Below, piece after piece: positions 1 through 6,454 of a stretch of 7,372 nt of DNA. A program made the position numbers and the translations under genes. Origin of the DNA: Actinomycetes bacterium (GTDB lineage: Bacteria > Actinomycetota > Humimicrobiia > JAHJRV01); NCBI GenBank assembly GCA_030612085.1, contig JAUWOM010000051.1:1-7372 (forward strand). Reading direction: 5' to 3'. The notes beneath the pieces are model-generated. The model was not told the origin of the DNA and did not search any database. It worked only from the letters and a program-made list of their open reading frames with translations. Position 1 is the stretch's first letter. The number at the start of each line of letters is the position of its first letter.

Positions 1-132
1 ATAGCATTGGGTAGAGGTGAGGCTATGAAAGTAATCATAGAGGAAAGCGATAACGATGATGATATGGAGGAAAGTGAAAAAGTTGAAAGAGGACACAGAT
101 GGAAAAGAAAACGTAGAAACCACAAAAAATAA
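1..132 (+). CDS. feoA: FeoA, ferrous iron transport accessory protein (3' end only)
   Basis: The first 43 codons form an open frame that enters from the left edge and ends in TAA. Residues 1-15 (IALGRGEAMKVIIEE) look like the last strand of the SH3-like FeoA fold, where a Gly-Arg or Arg-rich segment is followed by Glu-Ala and a hydrophobic strand. FeoA is a small cytoplasmic protein that acts with FeoB in Fe2+ uptake. The position directly before feoB, with a 26-base gap, supports the call. Unusual here is a tail of about 28 residues after the fold: first acidic (SDNDDDMEESE), then strongly basic (RGHRWKRKRRNHKK). Ordinary FeoA proteins of about 75 residues end soon after the last strand. The start codon and most of the domain lie outside the window, so the call rests on a short match plus synteny. 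Confidence 0.72.
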   Translation: MALGRGEAMKVIIEESDNDDDMEESEKVERGHRWKRKRRNHKK

Positions 133-158
133 ATTATTAAAAGCAGAAGGGTGTAAAA

Positions 159-2174
159 ATGATGAATGATAATTTATTGAGAGAAAAGAAAAGAATTACA
201 GTAGCTCTTACTGGTCAACCCAATGTAGGTAAAAGCACTGTATTCAATATTATGACTGGTCTTCATCAACATGTTGGAAATTGGCCAGGTAAAACTGTGG
301 AAAGAAAAGAAGGAACCTGCAAATTCAATAACTATGTTTTTGAAATAGTTGATCTTCCTGGAACTTATAGCTTAACAGCGAATTCCATTGAAGAGATTAT
401 TGCGAGGGATTTTATAATAAAAAATCATCCAGATGTTGTAGTAGCTGTAATAAATGCAGCAAACTTGGAAAGGAACCTGTATTTAGTAGCCGAACTTATA
501 TTACTTGGTGTTCCTGTAATAGTTGGATTAAATATGATTGATGTTGCCACTTCTCATAAGATGAAAATTGAATACAAGGTTTTACAGACTGCTTTAGGCA
601 TACCAGTAATACCTATGATTGCTACAAAAGGTGTTGGAATAAAGAAATTATTAAAATCGATTGAAGAAATTTATGAAGAAAAATTCTTATATAAACCTAA
701 AATTCCAAGCATAAGGGAAGACCATCAAGAAGTCTTAGAGAAAATAGAATCTTTAATAGAAAATGAAACGCCAGAACCTTATAAAACGAAGTGGATTGCA
801 ATAAAGCTATTAGAAGGCGATGAAGAGATCACTAAAATGATGAAAGAAAAATTAGATGAAAATAGTTGGAAAAATGTTCATGAAATTTTATATAAACATG
901 AGGATGCTTATTTAGCTGTTGCCTCTGGTAGATATGACTGGATAGGTAGATTAACAAGAGCAGCCATAATAAGACCAAAAGTAGGGCAAGTAACAATTAC
1001 TCGTATTTTAGACAATATAGCAACACACCCTTTTTGGGGATTTATTATTCTTATATGTATATTAGGTTTAATTTTTTGGTTGACTTATTCAATTGGAGCA
1101 CCATTACAAAATATTCTTGATCAGTATCTCGTTCAAGGAAGCTCTAATTTAATTATGGAAAAACTGATAGGAGCACCAAATTGGTTTAAAGGATTATTAA
1201 TTGATGGAGTTATTGGTGGTACTGGTACTGTTCTTACATTTATTCCAATATTTTTAATATTCTTTTTCATTTTTGGTTTTTTAGAGGATGTTGGATATAT
1301 GGCTCGAGCTGCATATGTTATGGACAGATTCATGCACTTAATGGGACTACATGGAAAATCTTTCCTACCACTATTTACAGGTTTTGGATGCAATGTTCCA
1401 GCTATAATGGGATCAAGGATAGTAGAATCACCTAAAGCGAGATTACTTACAATTCTACTTACTCCTTTAATACCTTGTACAGCTCGTATGGCAGTACTGA
1501 CTTTTATTACCCCGATATTTTTTGGAGGTTCTGCTGCTATGGTTTCATGGGGGTTGGTTGCATTGAGTTTGGTAATTTTAGTTATATCAGGGATTTTAAT
1601 AAATAAAATATTTTTTAAGTGGGAGAAAACAGCCTTCATAATGGAGCTACCTCTTTATCACATTCCAAACTTAAAAACTATAGGAATTTCTATGCTAAAT
1701 AAAACAAAATCTTTTTTAGTTAGAGCGGGTACCCTCATATTAATAGTTTCTATCATTGTATGGTTATTTACGACCCTTCCTACTGGAGAAATAGAAACGA
1801 GCTTTTTAGCAACTTTTGGAAAATATTTAACCCCTGTTGGAAGAATTATGGGTTTTGACTGGCGTATGATGTTAGCTTCTTTAACCAGTTTTATAGCGAA
1901 AGAGAACTCAATTTCTACATTAAATATCTTATATGGAAAAGCAAATGGAGGTGGTGGAGTAGACCTTGCTTTAAAAAAAGCAATTTCCCCATCATCAGCT
2001 CTATCCTTTTTGGTCTTTCAGATGCTTTTTATACCATGTGTAGCAACAGTGGCAACAATTCGAAAAGAAACAAACTCATGGAAATGGACAATATTTAATA
2101 TAGTCTTTCTACTGGTAATTTCCACAATAGGTGGAATAATTGCTTATCAAATAGGCAACATTTTTTTAACTTAA
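159..2174 (+). CDS. feoB: FeoB, GTP-dependent ferrous iron transporter
   Basis: This 671-residue inner-membrane protein imports Fe2+ in a GTP-dependent way. Its N-terminal G domain has G1 GQPNVGKST (residues 19-27), the switch region GNWPGKT, G3 DLPG (65-68) and G4 NMID (125-128). A G5-like ATKG follows. A helical regulatory segment runs to about residue 280. The membrane part then has many hydrophobic helices and the conserved Gate motifs GFGCNVPA (408-415), IPCTARMAVLTF (Cys440) and a C-terminal FIPCVATVATI (Cys627). These three cysteines match the conserved FeoB cysteines proposed to lie on the iron path. The protein is shorter than E. coli FeoB (about 770 residues), as is common in anaerobes. 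The ATG at 159 has a GAAGGGTG ribosome site about 7 bases upstream; a second ATG follows immediately at 162. It is co-transcribed with feoA before it and the FeoC-like gene 22 bases after it. Confidence 0.97.
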   Translation: MMNDNLLREKKRITVALTGQPNVGKSTVFNIMTGLHQHVGNWPGKTVERKEGTCKFNNYVFEIVDLPGTYSLTANSIEEIIARDFIIKNHPDVVVAVINAANLERNLYLVAELILLGVPVIVGLNMIDVATSHKMKIEYKVLQTALGIPVIPMIATKGVGIKKLLKSIEEIYEEKFLYKPKIPSIREDHQEVLEKIESLIENETPEPYKTKWIAIKLLEGDEEITKMMKEKLDENSWKNVHEILYKHEDAYLAVASGRYDWIGRLTRAAIIRPKVGQVTITRILDNIATHPFWGFIILICILGLIFWLTYSIGAPLQNILDQYLVQGSSNLIMEKLIGAPNWFKGLLIDGVIGGTGTVLTFIPIFLIFFFIFGFLEDVGYMARAAYVMDRFMHLMGLHGKSFLPLFTGFGCNVPAIMGSRIVESPKARLLTILLTPLIPCTARMAVLTFITPIFFGGSAAMVSWGLVALSLVILVISGILINKIFFKWEKTAFIMELPLYHIPNLKTIGISMLNKTKSFLVRAGTLILIVSIIVWLFTTLPTGEIETSFLATFGKYLTPVGRIMGFDWRMMLASLTSFIAKENSISTLNILYGKANGGGGVDLALKKAISPSSALSFLVFQMLFIPCVATVATIRKETNSWKWTIFNIVFLLVISTIGGIIAYQIGNIFLT

Positions 2175-2196
2175 TATACAGAGTGCAGGGTGTTAA

Positions 2197-2457
2197 ATGT
2201 TAAACGAAATTTTAAAAATTGTTTCAAAAAAAGGTTCAAATAGTTTACAAGATATTGCAAGAAAATTGGACATTAACAAAGAGTTGCTTTTACAAATGAT
2301 TGAGGATTTAGAAAGAGGTGGTTATCTTAAACTTTTAGAAGAAAAATGCCACTCTGAATGTGAAAGATGCTCATATGCAAATAGTTGTGTAATAACTTCA
2401 TATAATAAAATTTGGTCATTAACAGAAAAAGGATTTAAACTAGCAGAAAAATCTTAA
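2197..2457 (+). CDS. feoC: FeoC-like winged-helix protein with four-cysteine motif
   Basis: This is an 86-residue protein. The N-terminal half looks like a small winged-helix domain: a first helix, then LQDIARKLDINKELLLQMIEDLERGGYL as the helix-turn-helix region (about residues 17-44). Four cysteines follow at 51, 55, 58 and 64 (C-x3-C-x2-C-x5-C), and then a wing-like segment ending in LTEKGFKLAEKS. FeoC proteins combine this fold with a Cys cluster that binds an iron-sulfur cluster in studied enterobacterial members, and they bind the FeoB cytoplasmic domain. An iron- or oxygen-sensing role is inferred from that. The gene lies 22 bases after feoB, with a GCAGGGTG ribosome site before its ATG, so it is the last gene of the feo operon. 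A DNA-binding regulator role cannot be excluded, but position and Cys spacing favour FeoC. Confidence 0.85.
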   Translation: MLNEILKIVSKKGSNSLQDIARKLDINKELLLQMIEDLERGGYLKLLEEKCHSECERCSYANSCVITSYNKIWSLTEKGFKLAEKS

Positions 2458-2468
2458 TTTTTTATGCT
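2442..2468. other. Hairpin spanning the two convergent stop codons
   Basis: An inverted repeat runs AGCA-G-AAAAAT, loop CTTA, ATTTTTT, a bulged A, then TGCT. It encloses the stop codons of the FeoC-like gene (2455-2457) and of ecfT on the other strand (2462-2464). Pairing in the centre is all A-T, with one G-T wobble on the + strand, so it is weak alone. It could slow polymerase coming from either side. Confidence 0.35.
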
Positions 2469-3283
2469 GATACTCCCAGCTTTTTTAAGAACCCAATTTT
2501 CCACATAATATAGTATGTAATTAGAATCACAAGTATTGTGGAAATTAAAAATATAACATCTTTAAACTCAACCCTTTCTGGTCTATAAAAACTTCTTTTT
2601 TTAAAAGCTCCAAATGCCTTTGAATCCATTGCCAAAGCTAATCTATCTGACCTTCTAATCGCACCAACCATTAAAGTTATTGCCTGCTTGAAGAAGAATT
2701 CTATTTTGCTTCTAATGTTTTTTTTAGGCAGAACCCCTCTTATTTTTTGTGAAGCTTGAATCTGATTGAACTCATCACTTAAAAGGGGAATCATTCTGTA
2801 TGCAACCAATGTTCCATAAGCAATTCTGTAAGGTATTCTCATATTCTGAACTAAGCTATCAACTAATGCAGTTACATCAGTAGTAGAAACGAATATAATA
2901 GAGAGATTAATTAAGCTAAATACCCTAATTCCCCTGGATAACCCAACCCTTAGCGCATCATTGGTTATTTTCAACTTACCAATATTAAAAATAACAGGTA
3001 TATTAGGTATAAAATTTGTTTTATAAAATAAAATATTAAATATTGCTATGAAAGAAGCCATCGAGATTGAAAGAATCATGGCGGTAGCTATTTCCCTAAA
3101 TTTCAAATTAGCAAGATACTTAGTTGATAAAACTATTATAAGTAAAAAAACCAAAGATGTTATTGGATCCATAACAATAGTTATCGCGACAAACATTGTT
3201 AGTAATGCAATTAACTTTATAGATGGATTTATAGAATGTAAAATTGATTTTTTATCTATATATTTAAAAAATATCTCACGCAT
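2462..3283 (-). CDS. ykoC: EcfT/YkoC transmembrane coupling component of an ECF vitamin transporter
   Basis: This 273-residue membrane protein links the substrate-binding S component to the ATPases. It has hydrophobic helices at about residues 22-60, 66-86 and 115-135, and a C-terminal one at about 240-262. Between them is the cytoplasmic coupling region of the EcfT (CbiQ-like) family. The first coupling motif reads QKIRGV (Ile181-Arg182-Gly183). The second reads AMDSKAFGA (Ser221-Lys222-Ala223), with Lys where Arg is usual. These short helices dock in grooves of the two ATPase domains. The ATG at 3283 is the only standard start after an in-frame TAA just upstream. Its ribosome site (TGGAAAA) is weak. 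It is the last gene of the operon, 181 bases after ykoD. CbiQ of a cobalt transporter is the main alternative, but the YkoE partner and the TPP riboswitch argue for the thiamine/HMP class. Confidence 0.92.
   Translation of the reverse strand: MREIFFKYIDKKSILHSINPSIKLIALLTMFVAITIVMDPITSLVFLLIIVLSTKYLANLKFREIATAMILSISMASFIAIFNILFYKTNFIPNIPVIFNIGKLKITNDALRVGLSRGIRVFSLINLSIIFVSTTDVTALVDSLVQNMRIPYRIAYGTLVAYRMIPLLSDEFNQIQASQKIRGVLPKKNIRSKIEFFFKQAITLMVGAIRRSDRLALAMDSKAFGAFKKRSFYRPERVEFKDVIFLISTILVILITYYIMWKIGFLKKLGVSA
2466..2486 (+). terminator. Possible terminator of the feo operon
   Basis: GCTG, a 7-base loop and CAGC are followed directly by six T. The stem is only 4 bp, so this is a weak candidate. 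It sits just after the FeoC-like stop codon and inside the 3' end of the opposing ecfT coding region. No stronger candidate was found downstream of the feo operon. Confidence 0.35.
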
Positions 3284-3464
3284 TGGAATTTTCCAAACTT
3301 ATAATCAGGAGAGTTTTAAGCTCCATTTTTAAATGTTATGTTTAATTTTTAAAAGTAATAATTTTTAGAGTTTAAAATGCCCTCGAAACTAATATTATAA
3401 ATTCATAAAAAATTTATATTATTCTTATCATAAATATTTAATTTGTAGTATCTCTGTTAATATA
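3284..3464. other. AT-rich spacer between ykoD and ecfT
   Basis: This 181-base gap lies inside the minus-strand operon. It contains a 12-base palindrome (TTAATATATTAA, 3457-3468) over the ykoD stop codon, and a small GGAG/CTCC stem at 3308-3324. On the minus strand a TATAAT occurs without a convincing -35 box. No gene, RNA or clear terminator was seen. Confidence 0.4.
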
Positions 3465-5228
3465 TTAATTTATTAAGTACAAAAACTCATCGATTGTTAT
3501 GGGAAAAGAGCCATCCTTAAAATTTAACTTTAATGTTCTAGCTAAAGTTGTAACTATTGGTTCCATTAAGTAGGAATTAAATAGGAGTTTCTTGTTTTGA
3601 AATAGTTCTCTAATTTCTCCAAAAAATCTAATTTCTCCCTCAAATAGTAAAATAACTTTTTCGGTTAGTTCGGAAACAAAGTTCATATCATGAGTTATAA
3701 CTATAATTGTTTTACCAGCACTGTTTAAATCTCTTAGAATATTCCACATCTGCTGTGAATTTTTAAAATCCTGCCCATAAGTAGGCTCATCAAATATTAA
3801 TATATCCTGATCCCAAAGAAGCATAGTTGCAACTGATAGTCTTCTTTTTTGCCCCTGACTTAATGAAAAGGGATTTTTTTCTTTAAATTCAATCAATTCA
3901 AATTGTTTGAGAAGGGAGTTTACTTTCTTTTTAATAAAATCTTCAGATTTATTAGCTAATCGCAGGGATAAAGCAATCTCGTTATATATAGTATCTGATA
4001 AAAATTGATGTTCTGGATTTTGAAAGACAAACCCCATCTTTTTAGAAATTTCTAATGGGTCAATTGTTAAAATATTCTTACCATATAAAGAAATTGTGCC
4101 AGACGAGGGTTTTAAAAGACCTGTTAGAATTTTTGCAAGCGTAGTTTTTCCTGAACCATTTGGACCAACAATTGCAAGAAAATCCCCTTCATACACTGAA
4201 AATGATAGATTTTTTAAAACATATTTCTTATTCGTATAAGCAAAATTTAAATCTTTTACTTCTATTTGATTAAACTTCTTATACTCATTTTTGTCTTTCT
4301 TATCTTGAGATTCCCTTTTTTCTTTTGCATCTACTTTTTTCCCTATCTTAATTTTAGTATCCTTAATATCCTTTAATAGGAGTTTAAATTTATTTGCTGC
4401 TTCATCAATGGTAAGTGGTGGTTCAATAGAAATATCTTTCTCTTTAAGTTTATCTTTGAGTTTAATTCCAATCCAAAAAACAGTAGGAATCCACATTCCA
4501 TATTCTTTTATTTTTAAAAAATGCTTTTTTAAAACATTACGGGGATTACCATCAGCAAGTAATGTTCCATCTGGATTTAAAATAAGAACCCTATTTACCA
4601 TATCCATAAGACCATCTAATTTGTGCTCAATTGTCAACATTGTATATTTACCTGATTGATTTAGTTTATGAATTAAATCGAATAAATCTTTAGTGCTTTT
4701 TGGGTCCAAGTTCGATGTTGGTTCATCGAAGACTAAAATATTTGGTAATGGTGCCAACATAGAAGCAAGAGAAAGCTTTTGTTTCATACCACCAGAGAGG
4801 TCACTGGTTATCTCATCTTTAAATTCTAACAGTCCAACACTTGTTAAGCTTTCTTTAACACGCTTTTTAATTTTTTTTAAAGGTACAAGCCTATTTTCAA
4901 GTCCAAAAGCAACATCATCTTCAACTTTTAACATAGCAATTTGACTTTCTGGATCTTGAAATATCACCCCAACTTTTTGGGTTAATTGAGAAAGAGGGAA
5001 AGTGTCTGTTGGAAGACCTTCAATTTTGACCTTGCCACTAAATTTACCCGGCATCTCTTGGGGTATAAGCCCATTTAAACATAATGCTAGAGTGCTCTTA
5101 CCTGAACCAGATGAACCCAAAATTAAAATGAACTCACCCTTTTCAACTTCAAAAGATATATTTGAAATTGCAGGTTTAAGTCTGCCATCATATTGCCAGG
5201 TTAGATTATTCACTGAAATCTGTGACAT
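3465..5228 (-). CDS. ykoD: YkoD-type fused EcfA ATPase with two ABC domains
   Basis: This 587-residue cytoplasmic protein carries both ATPases of an ECF transporter. Domain 1 has Walker A GSSGSGKST (38-46), Q-loop Gln91, signature LSGGMKQK (144-151), Walker B with Asp168-Glu169, and His202. Domain 2 has Walker A GPNGSGKTT (355-363), Gln403, signature LSQGQKRR (456-463), Asp480-Glu481 and His513. Both sites keep the catalytic Glu and His, so both may hydrolyse ATP. The LSQGQKRR and PTYGQD motifs of the second half are typical of the YkoD group. Between the domains lies a strongly charged linker at about 260-320 (KIGKKVDAKEKRESQDKKDK region), which makes the protein longer than B. subtilis YkoD of about 490 residues. 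A GGAG ribosome site (5233-5236) precedes the ATG. The gene lies between ykoE and ecfT in the standard ykoE-D-C order. Confidence 0.95.
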   Translation of the reverse strand: MSQISVNNLTWQYDGRLKPAISNISFEVEKGEFILILGSSGSGKSTLALCLNGLIPQEMPGKFSGKVKIEGLPTDTFPLSQLTQKVGVIFQDPESQIAMLKVEDDVAFGLENRLVPLKKIKKRVKESLTSVGLLEFKDEITSDLSGGMKQKLSLASMLAPLPNILVFDEPTSNLDPKSTKDLFDLIHKLNQSGKYTMLTIEHKLDGLMDMVNRVLILNPDGTLLADGNPRNVLKKHFLKIKEYGMWIPTVFWIGIKLKDKLKEKDISIEPPLTIDEAANKFKLLLKDIKDTKIKIGKKVDAKEKRESQDKKDKNEYKKFNQIEVKDLNFAYTNKKYVLKNLSFSVYEGDFLAIVGPNGSGKTTLAKILTGLLKPSSGTISLYGKNILTIDPLEISKKMGFVFQNPEHQFLSDTIYNEIALSLRLANKSEDFIKKKVNSLLKQFELIEFKEKNPFSLSQGQKRRLSVATMLLWDQDILIFDEPTYGQDFKNSQQMWNILRDLNSAGKTIIVITHDMNFVSELTEKVILLFEGEIRFFGEIRELFQNKKLLFNSYLMEPIVTTLARTLKLNFKDGSFPITIDEFLYLIN

Positions 5229-5518
5229 TTTTCTCCATTAATATAGAGATTCTTTTTCATTTTAAAAATACAGTTAAAAAATTAATTGAACTATTTAAGA
5301 AATATTTTTACAACCCTAAATATTTTTAACAATATTTAAGAGAAATTAGATGAACTATAAATAGCAAGAATCTATAAAATTTTTATCAATTAATTAAAGA
5401 CTCTTTCAAGATCTTTTACAAATCTATTTACTTAGATGGCATTTATAGTCTTAGCAAATACTAATAAAGAACTTGCTTTTCAATATTTTTTTCCAAATCT
5501 AACAACTTAGGTAACTAT
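5229..5518. other. 290-base AT-rich spacer between ykoE and ykoD
   Basis: This gap inside the minus-strand operon has stops in all frames and no recognisable gene remnant. An 11-base direct repeat, AAATATTTTTA, occurs at 5300-5310 and 5318-5328. A weak AAAGA/TCTTT stem lies near 5396-5417. No convincing promoter, terminator or RNA motif was found. The ykoD ribosome site is at its right-to-left end (5233-5236). Confidence 0.4.
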
Positions 5519-6103
5519 TTACTCCTTGGATTTTTCTTTAGCTACGGGAAAACCTGAAAGTACACCTGTTGCTTTTAGAGCATCACCTAAATATTTACTT
5601 CCCAGCCCAGTTAAGAAAATTCCACTTATTATTATGAAGACAAGCATAGCAACTAATATATGGGGTTCTGTGCCACCATACCACATTATCCAATCATGAA
5701 CCCAAGCTGCAGAAGCAGAGGCTGCACCAGCAAGTATAAGAACAGGAATTTTGTAATTTTTCCAGAGCGTAAGCCCAAAAATAAGCTCGGCTCCTATTCC
5801 CTGTACAAGACCACTAATTACAGTATCTATTCCCCATTTAGCACCAATAAGTGCAGAAACTATTGCAGCTATTAATTCAGAGATAAGACCAGCCCCAGGT
5901 TTTCTTACGATGTATGAAACAAGTACTGCAGGTATAAACCAAAAGCCATATATTATATGACGAGCTGGTGGGAAGAATAGGAATAATGGTTTTAGTACAT
6001 CCCACAACATATTCCAAAAGTAGAACAGAATTCCAAAAATAACACCTATTGTGGCAACCATCATTATATCTCTTGTTCTCCACGCATATTTATTGTCTGT
6101 CAT
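5519..6103 (-). CDS. ykoE: YkoE, S component of a thiamine/HMP ECF transporter
   Basis: This 194-residue membrane protein is the substrate-binding component of the transporter, which takes up thiamine or its pyrimidine precursor HMP. Family features are the N-terminal W-R-x-R-D-I segment (8-13), PARHIIYGFWFIPA (46-59), RKPGAGLISELIAAIVSALIG-W-G (67-91) and GLVQGIGAELIFGL (98-111). About six hydrophobic helices are visible, and the conserved Glu76 and Glu106 lie in membrane segments. The family is sometimes labelled a cobalt transporter in domain databases, but the TPP riboswitch upstream points to thiamine. The ATG at 6103 is set by a perfect AAGGAGG 5 bases upstream. It is the first gene of the operon and is followed by the ATPase and EcfT genes. 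No ykoF (the HMP-binding partner in Bacillus) is present. Confidence 0.94.
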   Translation of the reverse strand: MTDNKYAWRTRDIMMVATIGVIFGILFYFWNMLWDVLKPLFLFFPPARHIIYGFWFIPAVLVSYIVRKPGAGLISELIAAIVSALIGAKWGIDTVISGLVQGIGAELIFGLTLWKNYKIPVLILAGAASASAAWVHDWIMWYGGTEPHILVAMLVFIIISGIFLTGLGSKYLGDALKATGVLSGFPVAKEKSKE

Positions 6104-6108
6104 TTTAG

Positions 6109-6115
6109 CCTCCTT
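6109..6115 (-). promoter_or_regulatory. Strong ribosome binding site of ykoE
   Basis: The minus strand reads AAGGAGG, then CTAAA, then ATG at 6103. It is the best Shine-Dalgarno match of the minus-strand operon and fixes the ykoE start. Confidence 0.9.
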
Positions 6116-6233
6116 AAAAACATTTATTATTTTTTCTAATCATTACTCTCAAACTGGCAACTTATAAAAAATTTAGAAAAATGATTTATTAATAAATACA
6201 TTTTTTTATTAGCATCACCTTCCTTTAACATAT

Positions 6234-6267
6234 AAAAAAGCGACCTGATTCATGGAGCTTAGGTCGC
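6234..6267 (-). terminator. Intrinsic terminator between TPP aptamer and ykoE
   Basis: Read on the minus strand, GCGACCT (6267-6261), a 14-base loop and AGGTCGC (6246-6240) are followed by six T (6239-6234). The stem is GC-rich in otherwise AT-rich DNA. It lies between the riboswitch aptamer and ykoE, which is the expected place for transcription attenuation. Its 5' arm and loop overlap a candidate antiterminator sequence. Confidence 0.88.
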
Positions 6268-6339
6268 CTTTATAGATTATTATATAAACAATAATTAATT
6301 AGTGATTAATTATATATAATAAGTAATACTCCCTACGCT
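6256..6339 (-). promoter_or_regulatory. Candidate antiterminator pairing of the TPP riboswitch
   Basis: On the minus strand AGCGTAGG (6339-6332), the conserved 3' end of the aptamer, can pair with CCTAAGCT (6263-6256), with 7 of 8 positions matched and one G-A mismatch. The second segment includes the last three bases of the terminator 5' arm and part of its loop. The pairing would break aptamer helix P4 and weaken the terminator. It is deduced by eye and not energetically tested. Confidence 0.45.
6277..6322 (-). other. Long AT-only hairpin in the riboswitch expression platform
   Basis: TTATTATATA (6277-6286) and TATATAATAA (6313-6322) are perfect complements. Inside them ATAATTAAT (6291-6299) and ATTAATTAT (6305-6313) form a second 9-bp stem with a 5-base loop. 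Together they make one long imperfect hairpin between aptamer and terminator. It would bring the two halves of the candidate antiterminator close together. Confidence 0.5.
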
Positions 6340-6413
6340 GGTATTATCCAGATCAGGTTCAAAGGGTATTTGGGATAACCATAATCTCAGCGCACTTACG
6401 CTCCCCTAATATT
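6325..6413 (-). ncRNA. TPP riboswitch (THI box) controlling ykoEDC
   Basis: The minus strand carries the full thiamine pyrophosphate aptamer. The conserved CTGAGA lies at 6390-6385. The ACCTGATCTGGATAAT-x-CCAGCGTAGGGA block, nearly identical to the family consensus, lies at 6358-6330. Helices visible are P1 (AATATT 6413-6408 with AGTATT 6330-6325, one G-U), P2 (AGGG with CCCT), P3 (AGCG/CGCT) and P5 (CTGG/CCAG with loop ATAATA). TPP binding in this class lowers expression of thiamine synthesis and uptake genes. A terminator follows about 58 bases after the aptamer, so control is most likely by premature transcription stop. It is the strongest evidence that the downstream transporter carries thiamine or a precursor. 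Confidence 0.98.
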
Positions 6414-6454
6414 TAACTATTATTAAATTTTCAATTAAATTTTAACATAAAGAT

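Noticed and set aside
1133..1639. 168-codon open frame antisense to feoB
   Set aside because: It lies wholly inside the feoB membrane region, has no ribosome site or family likeness, and mirrors the codon bias of feoB.
3048..3332. 94-codon open frame antisense to the ecfT 5' end
   Set aside because: ecfT has clear family motifs on the other strand; this frame has no recognisable domain or start signal.
4408..5241. Three open frames of about 80 codons on the + strand opposite ykoD
   Set aside because: All are mirror frames of conserved ABC ATPase sequence, with no ribosome sites.
5300..5328. Direct repeat AAATATTTTTA twice as a possible operator or array
   Set aside because: Only two copies of low-complexity AT sequence; likely by chance in this base composition.
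5229..5518. Possible decayed gene in the ykoE-ykoD gap
   Set aside because: Stops occur in every frame on both strands and no stretch resembles a known protein.
5660..6083. Short open frames overlapping ykoE on both strands
   Set aside because: ykoE has a perfect ribosome site and family motifs throughout; the other frames have neither.
2462..6103. Cobalt or nickel ECF transporter
   Set aside because: The S component is YkoE-like, the ATPases are fused in the YkoD manner, and a TPP riboswitch sits upstream; no cobalamin riboswitch or CbiM/CbiN is present.
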